Shown here piece by piece: positions 22,969 to 34,581 of a DNA stretch of 64,000 nucleotides. Each line of letters opens with the position of its first letter. Positions within the stretch are counted from its first letter, which is position 1. The notes under the pieces were generated by a model that worked only from the letters and a program-made list of their open reading frames with translations, was not told the DNA's origin and did no database searches. The DNA comes from Aralia elata (Eukaryota > Streptophyta > Magnoliopsida > Apiales > Araliaceae). A program made the position numbers and the translations under genes. The stretch is taken from assembly GCA_034770075.1 (NCBI GenBank), contig CM068386.1:40233990-40297989 (forward strand), in the 5' to 3' direction.

Positions 22969-23485
22969 AGATTGATTTTGACCGAAACAGAAACGAAATT
23001 GTCTGAGTTATGTGAAATTTGAAAACCAGGGCTTGAAAGCTTGAGAACTTGAAAGCACAAATTGCAAATGTGAAGAGTAAATGTTAGATGAAAAATTTGA
23101 AATGTTTTTATAATACTTCCCTCTCAATTCGACTTCTTGGGACACGTGTTGAAAGGTGATTGAATGCACGTCGCTTCATTTCTGCCATTTACGGTTGTAA
23201 CTCAGTAACATCTCCTTTTTACAAGCTTTCTTTAAAGGTGAGTTGTACGCGCCATAACTGCTGACCGTTTAGTTTATTGATTTAATAGGTATCGTAGAGT
23301 AAACCTTTTCACTCTACTATACTTCCTTAGCTCAGCTATCCACTCTACGATATCCTTCACTCAATGAGCCATTATACGATCTATTTCCATTTTATGAGCA
23401 GCTCTACGAACCTTGGATAGTTCTATGAACTTGAACCGTTCCACGAACCTTATCTGCACTATTAGTCAGTTCTAAAAATATAGCA
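22969..23485. other. Spacer between pol and the third ORF of C1
   Basis: No gene. From 23290 to 23460 it carries several CTCTACGA-type motifs and decayed copies ('atcgtagagtaa', 'cactctacgat', 'gctctacgaac'). Confidence 0.6.
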
Positions 23486-23790
23486 TTAAGGATGTAAATT
23501 TAACATTCCTAACTCACTGATTAACTTATTAAACCTAGATTCGTCTAGTGGTTTAGTAAACACATAAGCAAGTTGATTTTCAATTGGAACAAAATGTAAT
23601 GCATTATTTCTATTTTGTACATAATGTCTAATAAAATGGTATCTGATTTCTATATGTTTAGTCCTAGAATGCATGACATGATTGTGAGTTATTGATATAA
23701 CACTAGTATTATCACAGAATATAAGGATAGACTTGAAATCAAACCCATAGTCAGCTAATTGATTCTTCATCCAGAAAATTTGAGCACAAC
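23486..23790 (-). pseudogene. RNase H C-terminal end of element C1 pol
   Basis: Shows QIFWMKNQLADYGFDF, an NTSVISITHNHVMHSRTKHI segment and the terminal FTKPLDESRFNKL, the normal end of a Copia polyprotein. Its upstream half (EYIAAGSSC) lies at 26187-26260 across a solo LTR insertion. The Asn of the INIxKNP-type motif region is changed relative to usual Copia proteins. Confidence 0.85.
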
Positions 23791-24210
23791 TGTGACGCCC
23801 CCAAATTTCGGGTCAAACTCACCCTTAATTTGGGTCTCCAAAATACACACTATAAAATCCAAATACAATTTTTTTAATTTACAACTATTATAATGTTGTG
23901 CAAAATACGACAACACATATATTGTTTTAAATTTTTTTTAGTTCCATCAAAATAATAACCATTGTAGGAAATAATGAGATGAAAATAACCAACACGAGAC
24001 ACTAAGATTTTTACGTGGAAAACTCACCTGGGAAAAAACCACGGAGCGATACCTCAGAAATCCACTATAAAAATAATATGGAGAATACAAACTATCTACT
24101 GAGAAATAAACTAAATATTTAATTTCTCTCTATTCCCTCACCACTCTCTATTTGCTCTCAATGAGCTTCTTTCTCGTTGTTGTATTTTTTCCCCTTTCTA
24201 GCAGAATGAA

Positions 24211-24264
<54 letters not shown>

Positions 24265-26186
24265 TCTCTCCTGCACACATGCTTCCTCCAAAAGTCACGG
24301 TTAGCACAACTTTGGAGACATTTAACACACCATGTTAGAAATCATTTGTTGGTTATAATAAAAGGGAATAAAATACTCATCAACATAATGCATCAAACAA
24401 TATTAGTCAAAAGGAAAATGTAGCTAATTTGAAATATATCACCAACAGTTGGAAAGGTAGAAGACGAAATTAAATTAATCACGTCCAGCATGAAAAATTT
24501 GGTAGACATTCAATTGTAACACCAATGGTCATGATCATACCTCACAACAACTTTTGGTCATAATCATACCCGTCAACAGTTCTTCTTTGCACTTAGGCCA
24601 AAGAGAAATTTCACCACAATAATTATAACCATGATATGAAAGATGGACATAAATAATTAGCATCAATAAATATAACATAAATATTAATTATTTTCAATTT
24701 AATCCATCCCGAGTCTAAACTGTCAACACGATATCCAGAAATCGATTAGAGTTCTTCATTGAATATAAAATTCAAGAAAATATAAGCTTCTCATTTCTAA
24801 TATCACAATTAAAATTCAATAGTAAGATTCAGGTAAAAATATTAGATGAAACACAAACTATTAAAGATATTTTAATTATTTTCAAGAATTTACACTATTT
24901 AATGATAAAGTTGGAGAACGAATAGTACTTTTTATCCTCAAAACACCATCAATATTCATCTTATATTATTATAAGATTTTTCACCAAGTTTCATAATTTT
25001 CCACCATTCATCTAATTTTTTATGAATTTCCACTATTTTTAAGCTAACTTTAAATTGCTTAAAAATACAATAAATACTTCTGCTCTTCAATAATTCACCA
25101 AAAATTTTTAGTAATTCATAAATAATATCATAAGATTACTGTAAAAATATTTCAGCTCAAAACAATTTTCTGAAAATTAAACTATAATTTTTAAAGTGCT
25201 GGAACTTCAAAAAGTCATAATAAATAGTCCTCTTATCAGAAAATTATGAATTCTATGTTCGTTTCACATGAAATTTAATTCTCTACAACTTTCTAATATA
25301 AAGTTTCTCCAAATTCTGCCTCTAACATAGAGAAACAAGCTTACCGGAAAGGTTCACTAGAAATATTTTTTGATCATCTTCTCAGGCAGACTACCCAGTT
25401 TCCGGCGAGTTTTTCGATGAGTTTTAATAAATTTTCTTGCCCATATTTGTTCTACTATATCTCAGGAGTCCAACCATAGTCTTAGATTTGAAAACAAACC
25501 ACCAATCAATGTTAGATCTAAGTTTTTCGGCGAAATTCTGGCGAAGCTTAATCTCTTTAATTTCTTATTTTCTCTTGTTTAATACTTGTTCAAATAATCT
25601 AAAACAAGTATAAATATAACATCTATACATAAAATCCATGAAATTAACATATATAATTGAAAATCAAATGACTACCTTTCTTGGTTTCATTTTCTTCTTT
25701 CTTCCTTCTTTGATTCTTCTTCCTTTCTTTTTCCTTTCTTCTAACCATGCTCTCACTCTCTCTTTCTCTCTTGAAATCTGATTTTTTTTTTGTTATGGGA
25801 GGTAGGGGATGAGAATGATGATGGCTCTCTCTTTTCTTTTTTAAAAATTTTGGTACGGGAGTGAGGAATGAATTGAGAAGGCTGATGGATTTTGCCTTAT
25901 TAGGCTTAATCACATGCCAAACATCAAGGCCCCTCTTATGCCTAACATAAACCAACCAACCAATTAGAGAAGAGGTTGGTGAGAAAAATGGGAAAGGATT
26001 GGAAGCATATGGAAAATAAATCCCAGCATTCTTCTCACATTTTATAGCTCTTAGTCGCCCCCTTAATGGCCCACTTCTCCATAAATTTTAATATCTCCTC
26101 TTTTATTGATAAAAAATAAAAATAAAAATAAATATACGTGTTTGAATATATTATGTTAATAATTTTATAAAAGTTGGGGTCTTACA
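23791..26186 (-). mobile_element. Solo gypsy-type LTR inserted in C1 RNase H
   Basis: Ends TGTGACGCCCCC and GGGGTCTTACA (sense TGTAAGACC..GTCACA). It splits RNase H exactly between AAGSSC and CAQIFW, and no internal domain is present, so it is a solo LTR of about 2.4 kb. ACAAC precedes it. The expected second ACAAC overlaps the LTR end, so the duplication is imperfect. A 103-residue Lys/Arg/Glu-rich frame at 25644-25955 arises from GA-rich sequence and is probably not a gene. Confidence 0.82.
24213..24262. repeat. (AT)n microsatellite
   Basis: About 25 uninterrupted AT units inside the solo LTR. Confidence 0.95.
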
Positions 26187-27420
26187 ACAAGAACTACCAG
26201 CAGCAATGTACTCAGCTTCTGCAGTTGAAGTTGATATTGAATTTTGCTTCTTGCTGAACCATGAGACAAACCTATTCTCTAGTAGTTGACAGGTACCACT
26301 AGTGATTTTCTAATCAATCTTGCATCCTACAAAATCAGCATCTGAATACCCTATTAGATCAAAGGGAGACCCCTTGAGATACCATAATCCTAAATATGGA
26401 GTACCCTTGAGATATCTGAAAATCCTTGTGACAACAACTAAATGAGATTCTTTTGGATTAGCTTGAAATCTAGCACAAATGTAAGTAGAAAACATGATAT
26501 TTGGCCTACTAGCAGTTAAGTACAAGAGAGATCCTATCACACCTCTGTATTGAGTTATATCAATACTTTTACCATATTCATCTTTATCTAGCTTTGTTGT
26601 AGAGACCATAAGAGTCTTCATAGGAGCAGCTGATTCCATGCCATACTTTTTAATTAGATCTTTAATATACTTGGCTTAGTTTATGAAGATTGCTTCATCA
26701 GTCTACTTTACTTGTAGTCTAAGGAAGAAGTTCAACTCACCCATCATGCTCATCTCAAATTTACTTTGTATTAGCTTGACAAATCTCTCACATAATTTTT
26801 CGTCAGTAGAACTAAAAATAATATCGTCTACATAGATTTGTACTAATAGAATCTTATCTTTGTGCTTTCTAAGAAATAGTGTAGTGTCTACTCTACCTCT
26901 AGTGAATCTATTTTCAATTAGTAAAGTAGTGAGTGTTTCATACCATGCCCTAGGTGCTTGTTTTAAACTGTAGAGTGCTTTATCTAACCTATAGACATAA
27001 TTTAAATGAGTTTGATTGATAAAATCTGGGGTTGTTCAACATAAACTTTTTCTTGAAGTTCTCCATTCAAAAATACACTCTTGACATCCATCTAGAAGAC
27101 TTTTATCTTCATGTGGGCTGCATAGGCTAGAAACATTCTGATAGCCTCCAATCTAGCAACATGATCAAAGGTCTCATCATAATCGATCCCTTCTTCCTGA
27201 GAATAGCCTTTGGCCACCAGCCTTACTTTGTTTCTAGTTATCACACCATCTTCATCCATTTTGTATATGAAAACCCATTTGGTGCCAACAACTGGATGAT
27301 CCCTTGGTCTTGGAACTAGTCTCCAAACTCTGCTTCTCTCAAACTAGTTTAGCTCCTCTTATATAGCTTCAATCTAGCTTGAATCTTCCATATCTTCCTC
27401 GATCTTATTAGGCTCCATCT
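26187..27420 (-). pseudogene. Reverse transcriptase and start of RNase H of C1
   Basis: Copia reverse transcriptase motifs are visible in the sense direction: HPVVGTKWVFIYKMDEDG, RLVAKGYSQEEGIDYDETF, MDVKSVFLNGEL, and the catalytic YVDD in QIYVDDIIFSS near 26825. These are followed by ITQYRGVIGSLLYLTASRP, RIFRYLKGTP and GYSDADFVGC of RNase H. Several stops (near 26308, 26675 and 27095) and a short frame break near 27030 inactivate it. Confidence 0.87.
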
Positions 27421-28780
27421 AAGAGAAAAAGCTTAGGTAAAAGCATTCATTTTGAGAGGCCGAACTTGTTCTGACACTTGCATTGGGATCCCCAATGATT
27501 AGATCTTGGGTGTGAACTCTTACCCATCTTCTTCCAGCTGGAACATCTCTCCTCATGCCTTCTTGTTTGAGTTCTTCAAGGTTAGGTTTTGGATCAACAA
27601 CTTTATTGACTCGTAGAGTGTTCATTTTTGGAACTAACTGCTCTACGGTCTCTTAGTCTAACACTACAATTTTTGGGTCTAGCTCTATGTTTTTAGCTCT
27701 ACGATCATAGGGTTATCTTATTCTGCGATCATAGGGTCCAATTCTACGATTTTATCAAGTTGAGCAGCCTTGCTTGGTTCACCTTGGTCAGTTTCATCGA
27801 AGGTGACATGGATAGAGATTTCCACTGTCAATGAATTCTTATTGAACACTCTATAGGCTTTACTCTCCACAGAGTATCTAAGAAAAATTCCTTCATCTGA
27901 CTTGGGCTGGAACTTCGTCAGGTACTTCTTTCCATTGTTGGGGATGTAACACGAACAACCAAATGCATGAAAGTAATTGATATTTGGCTTTCTTCTTTTC
28001 CATAACTCGTAGGGTGTTTTCTTGAGCGTAAAGTGAACTAGGGGTCTATTCTGAGTGTAGCAAGCAGTGTTGACAGCTTCTGCCCAAAAATACTCTGGGA
28101 GATGGGCTGCTGCTAGAAGAGTTCTTCCTGCTTCTATTAAGGTTTTGTTTTTCCTTTCAGCTACTCCATTTTATTGTGGAGTTCTTGGAGCTGAGAAGTT
28201 ATGATGAATCCCATTATCTTCATAGAACTTATCCATCTCAGAAAAGTTGAACTCTTTTCTATGGTCACTCCTTATTGCCTTGATCTTTTCACCCTTTTCA
28301 TTCATAACCGACTTGAATAATTTGATCAACTTGTTGTTGGTTTCATCCTTAGAGCTTAAAAGGAATACCCATATGTACCTAGTGTAGTCATCCACTACTA
28401 CCAGTGAGTATGTTTTACCTCAAAGACTAGTAGTTGGTATTGGCCCAAATAGATCCATGTGCATCAACTGTAGGGGCCTTACATTTGAATTTATTGCTTT
28501 ACTTTTGAATGAGGTTCTCGTTTAATTTCCAAGCTGACAGGCCTTACATGGTCTTTCTTTGACATAACTCAGCTTTTGCAAGCCTGTGACTAGATCTTTG
28601 GATACAAGCTTTAACATGCTCTTGAAGTTGAGATGGGATAACCTTTTGTGCCACAGCTAGCTTACATCTTCTGAGGCTTTGGTAATAAAGCAAGCTATTT
28701 CTAAAGATCTGAGCTTAGAGAGATTAACCACATAGACATTTCCTTCTCTTGATCCAATCAACTTTAATGAGTTGTTTTCC
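27421..28780 (-). pseudogene. Integrase of C1
   Basis: Contains MHMDLFGPIPT, VVVDDYTRYIWVFLL, IRSDHRKEFNF (normally RSDxGxEF), NGVAERKNKTLIEA and KKTPYELWKRRKPNINYFHAFGC without the long loops lost to decay. The DD-E catalytic residues can be placed, but the second motif is altered and a stop (CAG to TAG type) precedes NGVAERK. The C-terminal stretch (27440-27760) holds several CTCTACGA-type motifs. Confidence 0.85.
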
Positions 28781-29800
28781 AGGTCTCGAACTTGACAATG
28801 GTTGTTAAGGAAGATGACCTTTATCACACAGCTGACTAATGCTCAACAGATTGTGCTTCAATCCATGAACATAGGCAACTTTACTGAATGATACTACTCC
28901 ATTACCAATTGAACCATAGCCTTTGGTTTTCCTAGAGTTGTTGTCTCCAAAGATAACAGCTGAACCATCTTTCTCCTTGAAGCTTGACAGAAGAGCTTTG
29001 TTCCCTGTCATATGCCTTGAGCATCCACTATCAAGATACCAGATGGATCTAGTGGACCTTGATACCTAAAAAATAAGTCATCCTTTATTTTGGTACCTAG
29101 ACTAGCTTGGGTCTTTCCTTGTTAGTGCCCTTAGGGACCCAAATCTGCTTGACTTTGGGTTTCTTATATACTGAATAATAATAATCATTATAACGCATGG
29201 CAGTAATATGACCATACTCATGACATATATAACAGTTAACATTATGAATGTGTGAGTGTGTGTATGTAGATCTTCTCATTTGAAACTAATGTGAAGGATA
29301 AACATAACTAGCCTTTCTTCTCGGCTAAAACTCCCTCTGCTTCCACACTACTCTATGATTTTGTGGTTTCGTAGAGTAGAAGCCAGTTTTACAATTCATG
29401 CCTGGTTGGTTCGTAGAGTTAGATTTACTTGACTCTACGATCCTTTGAGGCACGGTCGTAGACTTGGGTTTACTCTGCGGTTTCACAAAACCAAGTCCAG
29501 TATGTGATCTGTTGTTCTTGGGAACAACAATCTAATCTGCAGAGATTGAACTGCTTTGAATAATTGGCTTAACGATCTTTGTGGATTTCATAAATATAAT
29601 ACTTCTATTGGAATGAGAAGCATTGTTATTGTTATTTTCCATTGACTTTTTCACACTTAGAACTGAAGAAGAATCTCCAAATCCTAGACCTAACCTATTA
29701 GAGACAGATCTCTGACATACAATCAGTGAGTCCATTGATGTAGAAGAACGATTCCACATTGATATGGTCTTCTCTAAATCCTCATCTTAGAGGTTAGAGT
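28781..29800 (-). pseudogene. Protease and second zinc-knuckle region of C1
   Basis: The protease site reads WYLDSGCSRHMTG near 29010-29040, followed by the pre-integrase part (VAYVHGLKHNLLSISQLCD). Upstream lies a degenerate zinc finger, CYICHEYGHITAMRY, with the last Cys missing, and a QIWVPKGT segment typical of Sirevirus polyproteins. Motifs 'ttcgtagagt' recur at 29340-29460. Confidence 0.8.
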
Positions 29801-29818
29801 TAACTCTCTCTGTGCACT

Positions 29819-30862
29819 TTATTCAATTATCTTTCTCAAGCTTGCATTCTCAGCCTCAAGATTGGTAAAAGAGGCAGCATTTCGTAGAGCAGTTTCCAAC
29901 TCTACGAGAGCTTTCTCTTTTTTCTCTTGAAGAAGAGAATGGTCTTTTGATAGAACCCAAAACAATTTCATATATTGATGCAAATATGAAGTTATATCAT
30001 GCAATACAACTCTTAAATCATCAATATTTATATCAGGAAAGTTGAAATCAAATACCTCATTGATGTCAATTACTCGATGATCAGTGGACTTGCTGGAATT
30101 TTCTTTTATGGCCATCAGACATAGATTGGCCACATGAGGTCCTTCATCATCATTGGAATCTGAACTGGAGCTACTTTCTGAATCACTCCACGACCCCTTA
30201 GCTATAAAGCCATTCTCTTTCTTATGATGCTTCTTGTAGCCTTTGAAATCCTTCTTTGAGTGAGAATTCTTCTTATCTCTCTTGAGGTCTTCTCGTAGAG
30301 GTTTAGTGCACTTTGCGATATAATGGCCAGGCTTCTTGCAATTATAGCAGAAATATTTTTCTTGATCTCTACTATTGTTGCCTTTGTTGTAGCTCTTTCT
30401 TGGTTTCCAGTTGCTGCTCTATCGCATGAACTTTTTCAGCCTTCTTACGAGAAATGCTATATCTTCATCATCATCAGCTTCATCATCATCAGAATCTTCT
30501 TTGACTGGAGCTTTAGATACCGTTGCTTCTGAAACTTTGAGGGCAACACCTTTGTCTTTTCTCTTGCTCTTCGATGTCGTCTTTGCTTGCTAATTCAGCT
30601 CTAGCTCATAGGTAAGAAGATTACTATAGAGTTTCGACACAGTCATTTCATGCAGATTCTTTGACTCATGAATAGTAGTGGTTTTGGCATCCCACTTGCT
30701 AGGAAGTGATCTCTTAAACTTAATGTTGAGGTCCTTATTTGGATAAACCTTTCCATAAGCTCTTAGAGAGTTTAATAGCATGTTGAATATTTCATATGTA
30801 GCAGTAATGTTCTCTCCTAGAATATGAGAAAACATTTCATACTGCTGAGTCAATAGAGGCAC
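29819..30862 (-). pseudogene. Gag of C1, 5' truncated
   Basis: The retained capsid part includes LRAYGKVYPNKDLNIKFKRS and LPSKWDAKTTTI. It is followed by a Lys-rich linker and an intact zinc knuckle CYNCKKPGHYIAKC near 30325-30350. A Ser/Asp stretch and a coiled-coil tail (LLQEKKEKALVELETALRN) ending at 29819 follow. A long Gag C-terminal coiled coil is characteristic of Sireviruses. The N-terminus is lost because the LTR joins directly at about 30860. Confidence 0.82.
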
Positions 30863-31122
30863 TGAGTCTCGACAAAGGTCACCTAGACCAGGTCACCTAG
30901 ACCTCTTCAAGTCACTTAGACTTAGATGAAAGTCATTAAGACGATTGAATCACTATTAAAGAATAGTTGTTTGTTGTGCTGCTAAGCTTGCAATTATGCT
31001 TGGCTTCTTTGGTACTTAGCAGCTTGAGCTTATACTGAATCGTAAAGTTGAGCTTTTAGTTTTGCAGAGGTTTAGCTTTTTGTGCGTGGTGATTCGTACG
31101 TGGATTTGAGTCCTCGTACGCC

Positions 31123-31131
31123 TTTTATAAA
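31123..31131 (-). promoter_or_regulatory. TATA-like box in the C1 5' LTR
   Basis: Sense GTTTATAAAAGGCGTACGAGG, conserved with 19011-19019. Confidence 0.55.
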
Positions 31132-31966
31132 CCTCTAAAAATTATCCCATTGGAGTGTTTTCGTTGGTACATTTAATGCTCTACTCCAAGATGTTATCTG
31201 ATGTTGACTTTGAGGGTAGGTAGACAGATTGCTTTCGGCCCTAGTAAGTCCTTTCAGATTGTAGTTTCACCTATCACTTGTGAGTAGTGTCACATCTTCA
31301 TTCTAGTAGTTTAGACACATCTCTAATCTGATCTTCTATTTGAATTTGAAGATGGTGAGAAACATCATGAAATCTGTACTTTGAAATGCTATTCATTTAT
31401 CAGTCCTTTGACAGTTCTGATATGCTCTACGAACTTGACTGATCGTAGAGCTTGGAGAGGAACGTAGAACCTTGACTAGCTTTACTCAACGATCTGAACT
31501 CTACGAACATTTACTCTATGATTGAATATACAACTCTACGATATACTCGACGAAAGGCTCTTTACGACGAGCATTCTATGATGTTTGATCAGAACTCTGC
31601 AAACTTCTCTTCACTTTGCGATCACATCTTTTATTATACGATCCAAGAGACGGTTCTACGATCTGACTACTTACTCTGCGATTCTAACTTCAACTCAGAA
31701 ACTACTTTGCAGCTCTATAATTAACTAACTGGTGCTCTACGAACAACTAGATTACTCTGCGAACAACATTTACACCACTAACATGCAGAGTAACTCTACG
31801 ATCGTTTAATCAATGTTATATGATCGATTTGATCTTATCAACTATACATAAAATCAACTTAAAGGATCAACCTAATAAGTTTGATCATACTACTCTAAGT
31901 CCTTGTACAATTATATCTCATTTAAGGACTTTACAAAACTACTGAACAATTATACATTACTATAAA

Positions 31967-33779
31967 TGAAAGTAGTATGCACGCAAGCCAATCATATTTG
32001 ATATGGTGTAACATATACTTTGTAATCTTATTCGTTTATTAATAAAAGAATTTATTTATTAAAAGACATTCTTCGTTATCTATATGATGTTGTTATATTA
32101 AATGTAATAGACCCATAGTTTTGAGCAATGCTTTTAGAATCATGATGATGATCATGTTAATGAGATCTAAATTCTAGATAGCTCACAAACTAAAATCGTT
32201 CTTGATCGTTGGATTACTAAAAAGGGGATTAAAGAATCCGGATAGATTGGTACATACTTTGCTTACTCTTAAGAAAAGAATGATTGATTTTATAATCACT
32301 TGTGTGGAGACACTAAAGCAAGTATGTAGGTGCTTATTGAAGAATAAGTTCACTGAACGTGGCTCGCTAAAGGAATACCTAATGGAGTTTTACTTGTTTG
32401 TCAATAGGAATTCCTTAAGTGATAGTAGTACAAGTGATCCTTAGACTTGAGATCATCATAGTATCTTGTGTATGATGAGTTATACTTTGACATGTTCCTT
32501 AAGACCTTTAGGGTATATCAAAGGGTATGATTGGTTATAATAAGTTGTACATGGAGATAGGTGAATCATCAATAAAGAATCTACTACTTCTAGTAAAAGG
32601 AGAGAATGTCCTATGTGATTCGATAAGTGACAACTCAGAAGTCTTTGGCCAAAGCAGAATGAAATTAGAAATGAGTTTCTAATTTGCATTATTTATAGTT
32701 GTGTATTTGAGAATCGAAATACATATAATCGAATAAAATAAGACTTGACAGTAATTCCATGTTTTATATTTGATTGGGACATTATATAGTAGAAGGATTG
32801 AATTGTACGATAACTATTAACTGAAAGATTTTTTATGATTAATGTTGAAATTTATATTATCTGGAAAGTCGTTGATCGCTAAGGGGGCTTACCCTTATTG
32901 TGGAATAAATATTATTTATTTAAATGAATTAAATAATTTAATTTATTTATTTAAATAAGGTTAAAATTGTTCTAATTGATTTATTCACAGCCGGTTTAAT
33001 ATGGAGAACCTTAAGGGTCATACCGCAAAAGGAAAATATTTATTTAAGAAGTAAATGGCATAATCGTAATAATATGTTAAGTATATTTAATTTAATCTAT
33101 GGTGATAGAAAAAATTAAATAGCTTAATATTTATTATTTAATATTTTTGGAAATATTAAATATAAATTAATAAGAAGAGTCTTATTAATATTATTACTAT
33201 TACTATTATTATTTAATTTCTAAATGGTTTAGGAATTAATTAATATAAGTACTCTCATTAATTCCTAATTGGATTAGAAGTTTAATTAATTAAAGGAGTT
33301 TAATTAAAAATAAAACTCAATTCCTAAATAGTTTAGGAGGGTTACATAGATCTATAAATAAGAAAAGTCTTATGATAGATGGGTGATTTGATTTTTTCAA
33401 TTGTTGAGAGAGTACTTACAATTTTTATAGAGATAGAAACTAGGGTTTTGCTAAACACCCATCTTCTTGAATACGTATTATTCCTTGGTGGATCACCTCT
33501 AGAGGAAAAATACTTGGGTGACTAACGTTGATCAAAGGAAGGAATCTAACCGGTAAATTCAAGTAGAACACGAAGGATTTGGAGTTGAACTTGTAGCCGA
33601 GGAAGCACGGTTCTACGAGGGTATAATTCTTATTCTCTATCTCTTTCGTTTAATTGATAATTGAGCATAAGGAAAGATCATGGTGATGGTTTGCATAAAT
33701 ATTTAAAATTTAATTTTATTGCGCTTCCGCTATATTTGTGTAATTTAATTGCATGCTCGCGTTATATACAAACCTAACA
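31967..33779 (+). mobile_element. Solo LTR (family S) in the C1 5' LTR
   Basis: Runs TGAAAGTAGTATGC to AAACCTAACA and is flanked by ATAAA on both sides (31962-31966 and 33780-33784). The uninterrupted site exists at 19853-19865. No internal domain, so it formed by LTR-LTR recombination. A second copy in the opposite orientation lies at 58162-59980 and a relative at 62936. The superfamily cannot be set from the LTR alone. Confidence 0.9.
33352..33360 (+). promoter_or_regulatory. TATA box of the family S LTR
   Basis: CTATAAATAAG, conserved in the copies at 58586-58594 and 63348-63356 (both minus strand). Confidence 0.65.
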
Positions 33780-33823
33780 ATAAACACATCATCAAATTTA
33801 AACATGCATATCCTAACATCCCA

Positions 33824-34578
33824 ATTTTAAACCTAATTTCAGCAATTTCAAACCAAATTTTAGTAAATTAACTATTTTAAAACAATTTGCACATTCCAAT
33901 AATCCTAATTTTTTACCCGAATCAAGCCTTACATGAATATAGACCAATAATTCTAATTAGCCCAACTTCAGACCAATAATTAATCCTAAATACATAAATT
34001 ACTTGAACTTACCTTGAATTGTAGGTTTAAATCTACCTAATGAACTGTGATAATTAAGCTAGCAGTTGCGATGGAGGTGGGGAGGCGAAGGAGGTGGGCT
34101 GCCGGCGGCGGCGATGGAGGTGGTGGACTGAGATGGACTGAGAGTGGAGATGAGATGTGATGAGAGTGAGATTAGAGTGAACTGAGAGTGGAGATAAGGT
34201 CGGGAGAGGGTGAGAGATCAAAGTGAGATGAGAGCGAGAGATGAGAGTGAGATGAGGCGATTGCAGAAAATGAAGCTGATTAGGTTTTATAACTTATTTC
34301 CAACGAAATTTCCGTCGGACCTAATTCCCTCAGAATTATCTAATCCTCAATGGACATTCCGTCGACAATAACCACATTTCCATCGACATTAGTTTTCACG
34401 CTGGCGGGAAACTTGGCGCCAAAGAGGGTCTTCTGTTTCCGACGGAATTCCGTTAGAAACAGGCTTACGTCCGAGGGACTTATTTTCGACGGATAATTCT
34501 GTCCGATTTAAGTTATTCTCGTCAGAAAGTGGTCTGTCGAATATAAATATGTCGGACTTAACCATTTTTCTTGTAGTG
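33824..34578. repeat. CACTA right end: 5' leader and subterminal repeats
   Basis: Contains the transposase-side leader, with a Gly/Asp-codon-like GA-rich stretch ('gagagtgagatgaga' repeats, 34120-34260). An array of 'tccgtcggacc', 'ttccgacggaattccgttag' and 'gtccgaggg' type motifs fills 34290-34560 and ends in the inverted CACTACAAGAAAAA terminus. No further gene. Confidence 0.82.
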
Positions 34579-34581
34579 TAT

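Larger units (their letters stand above)
18355..33818 (-). mobile_element. Ty1/copia Sirevirus-like retrotransposon (element C1)
   Basis: Minus-strand element bounded by TG..CA termini and the 5-bp duplication TCCCA (18350-18354 and 33819-33823). Sense order: truncated 5' LTR, gag, protease, integrase, reverse transcriptase, RNase H, envelope-like ORF, 3' LTR. The Copia order, the long Gag with a coiled-coil tail, the third ORF and a second polypurine tract all point to the Sirevirus group. Two solo LTRs lie inside it (23791-26186 and 31967-33779). A deletion near 30860 removed the 5' LTR end, the primer-binding site and the start of gag, so it cannot prime reverse transcription. Confidence 0.88.
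30857..33818 (-). repeat. 5' LTR of C1, truncated and interrupted
   Basis: Matches 18746-19888 of the 3' LTR after removal of the solo LTR (31967-33779 plus duplication). The last 391 bp of the LTR, the primer-binding site and the gag start are deleted. Its outer end (sense TGTTAGGATATGCATG) at 33818 borders the TCCCA duplication. It keeps seven exact TCTACGA/TCGTAGA cores at 31420-31830. Confidence 0.87.
2169..34578 (-). mobile_element. CACTA (En/Spm) DNA transposon with nested retrotransposons
   Basis: The left terminus reads CACTATAAGAAAA and the right terminus is the inverted copy of CACTACAAGAAAAA. The trinucleotide TAT flanks both ends (2166-2168 and 34579-34581), the 3-bp duplication expected for this superfamily. 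Subterminal sequence at both ends carries many variants of a 'ttccgacggaa' motif. The element's own genes are on the minus strand: a TNP2-type transposase (14470-17821) and a second En/Spm-type protein (12538-14361). Removing the gypsy element (2300-11728) and the Sirevirus (18355-33818) with their duplications leaves about 7.5 kb, a normal autonomous size. Both proteins are broken, so it is probably immobile. Confidence 0.9.

Noticed and set aside
25644..25955. Lys/Arg/Glu-rich frame in a solo LTR
   Set aside because: It derives from GA-rich low-complexity sequence and has no relative in the window.
30323..30532. Hydrophobic plus-strand frame that looks like a membrane protein
   Set aside because: It is the antisense of the Lys/Glu-rich Gag linker and zinc knuckle of the Sirevirus.
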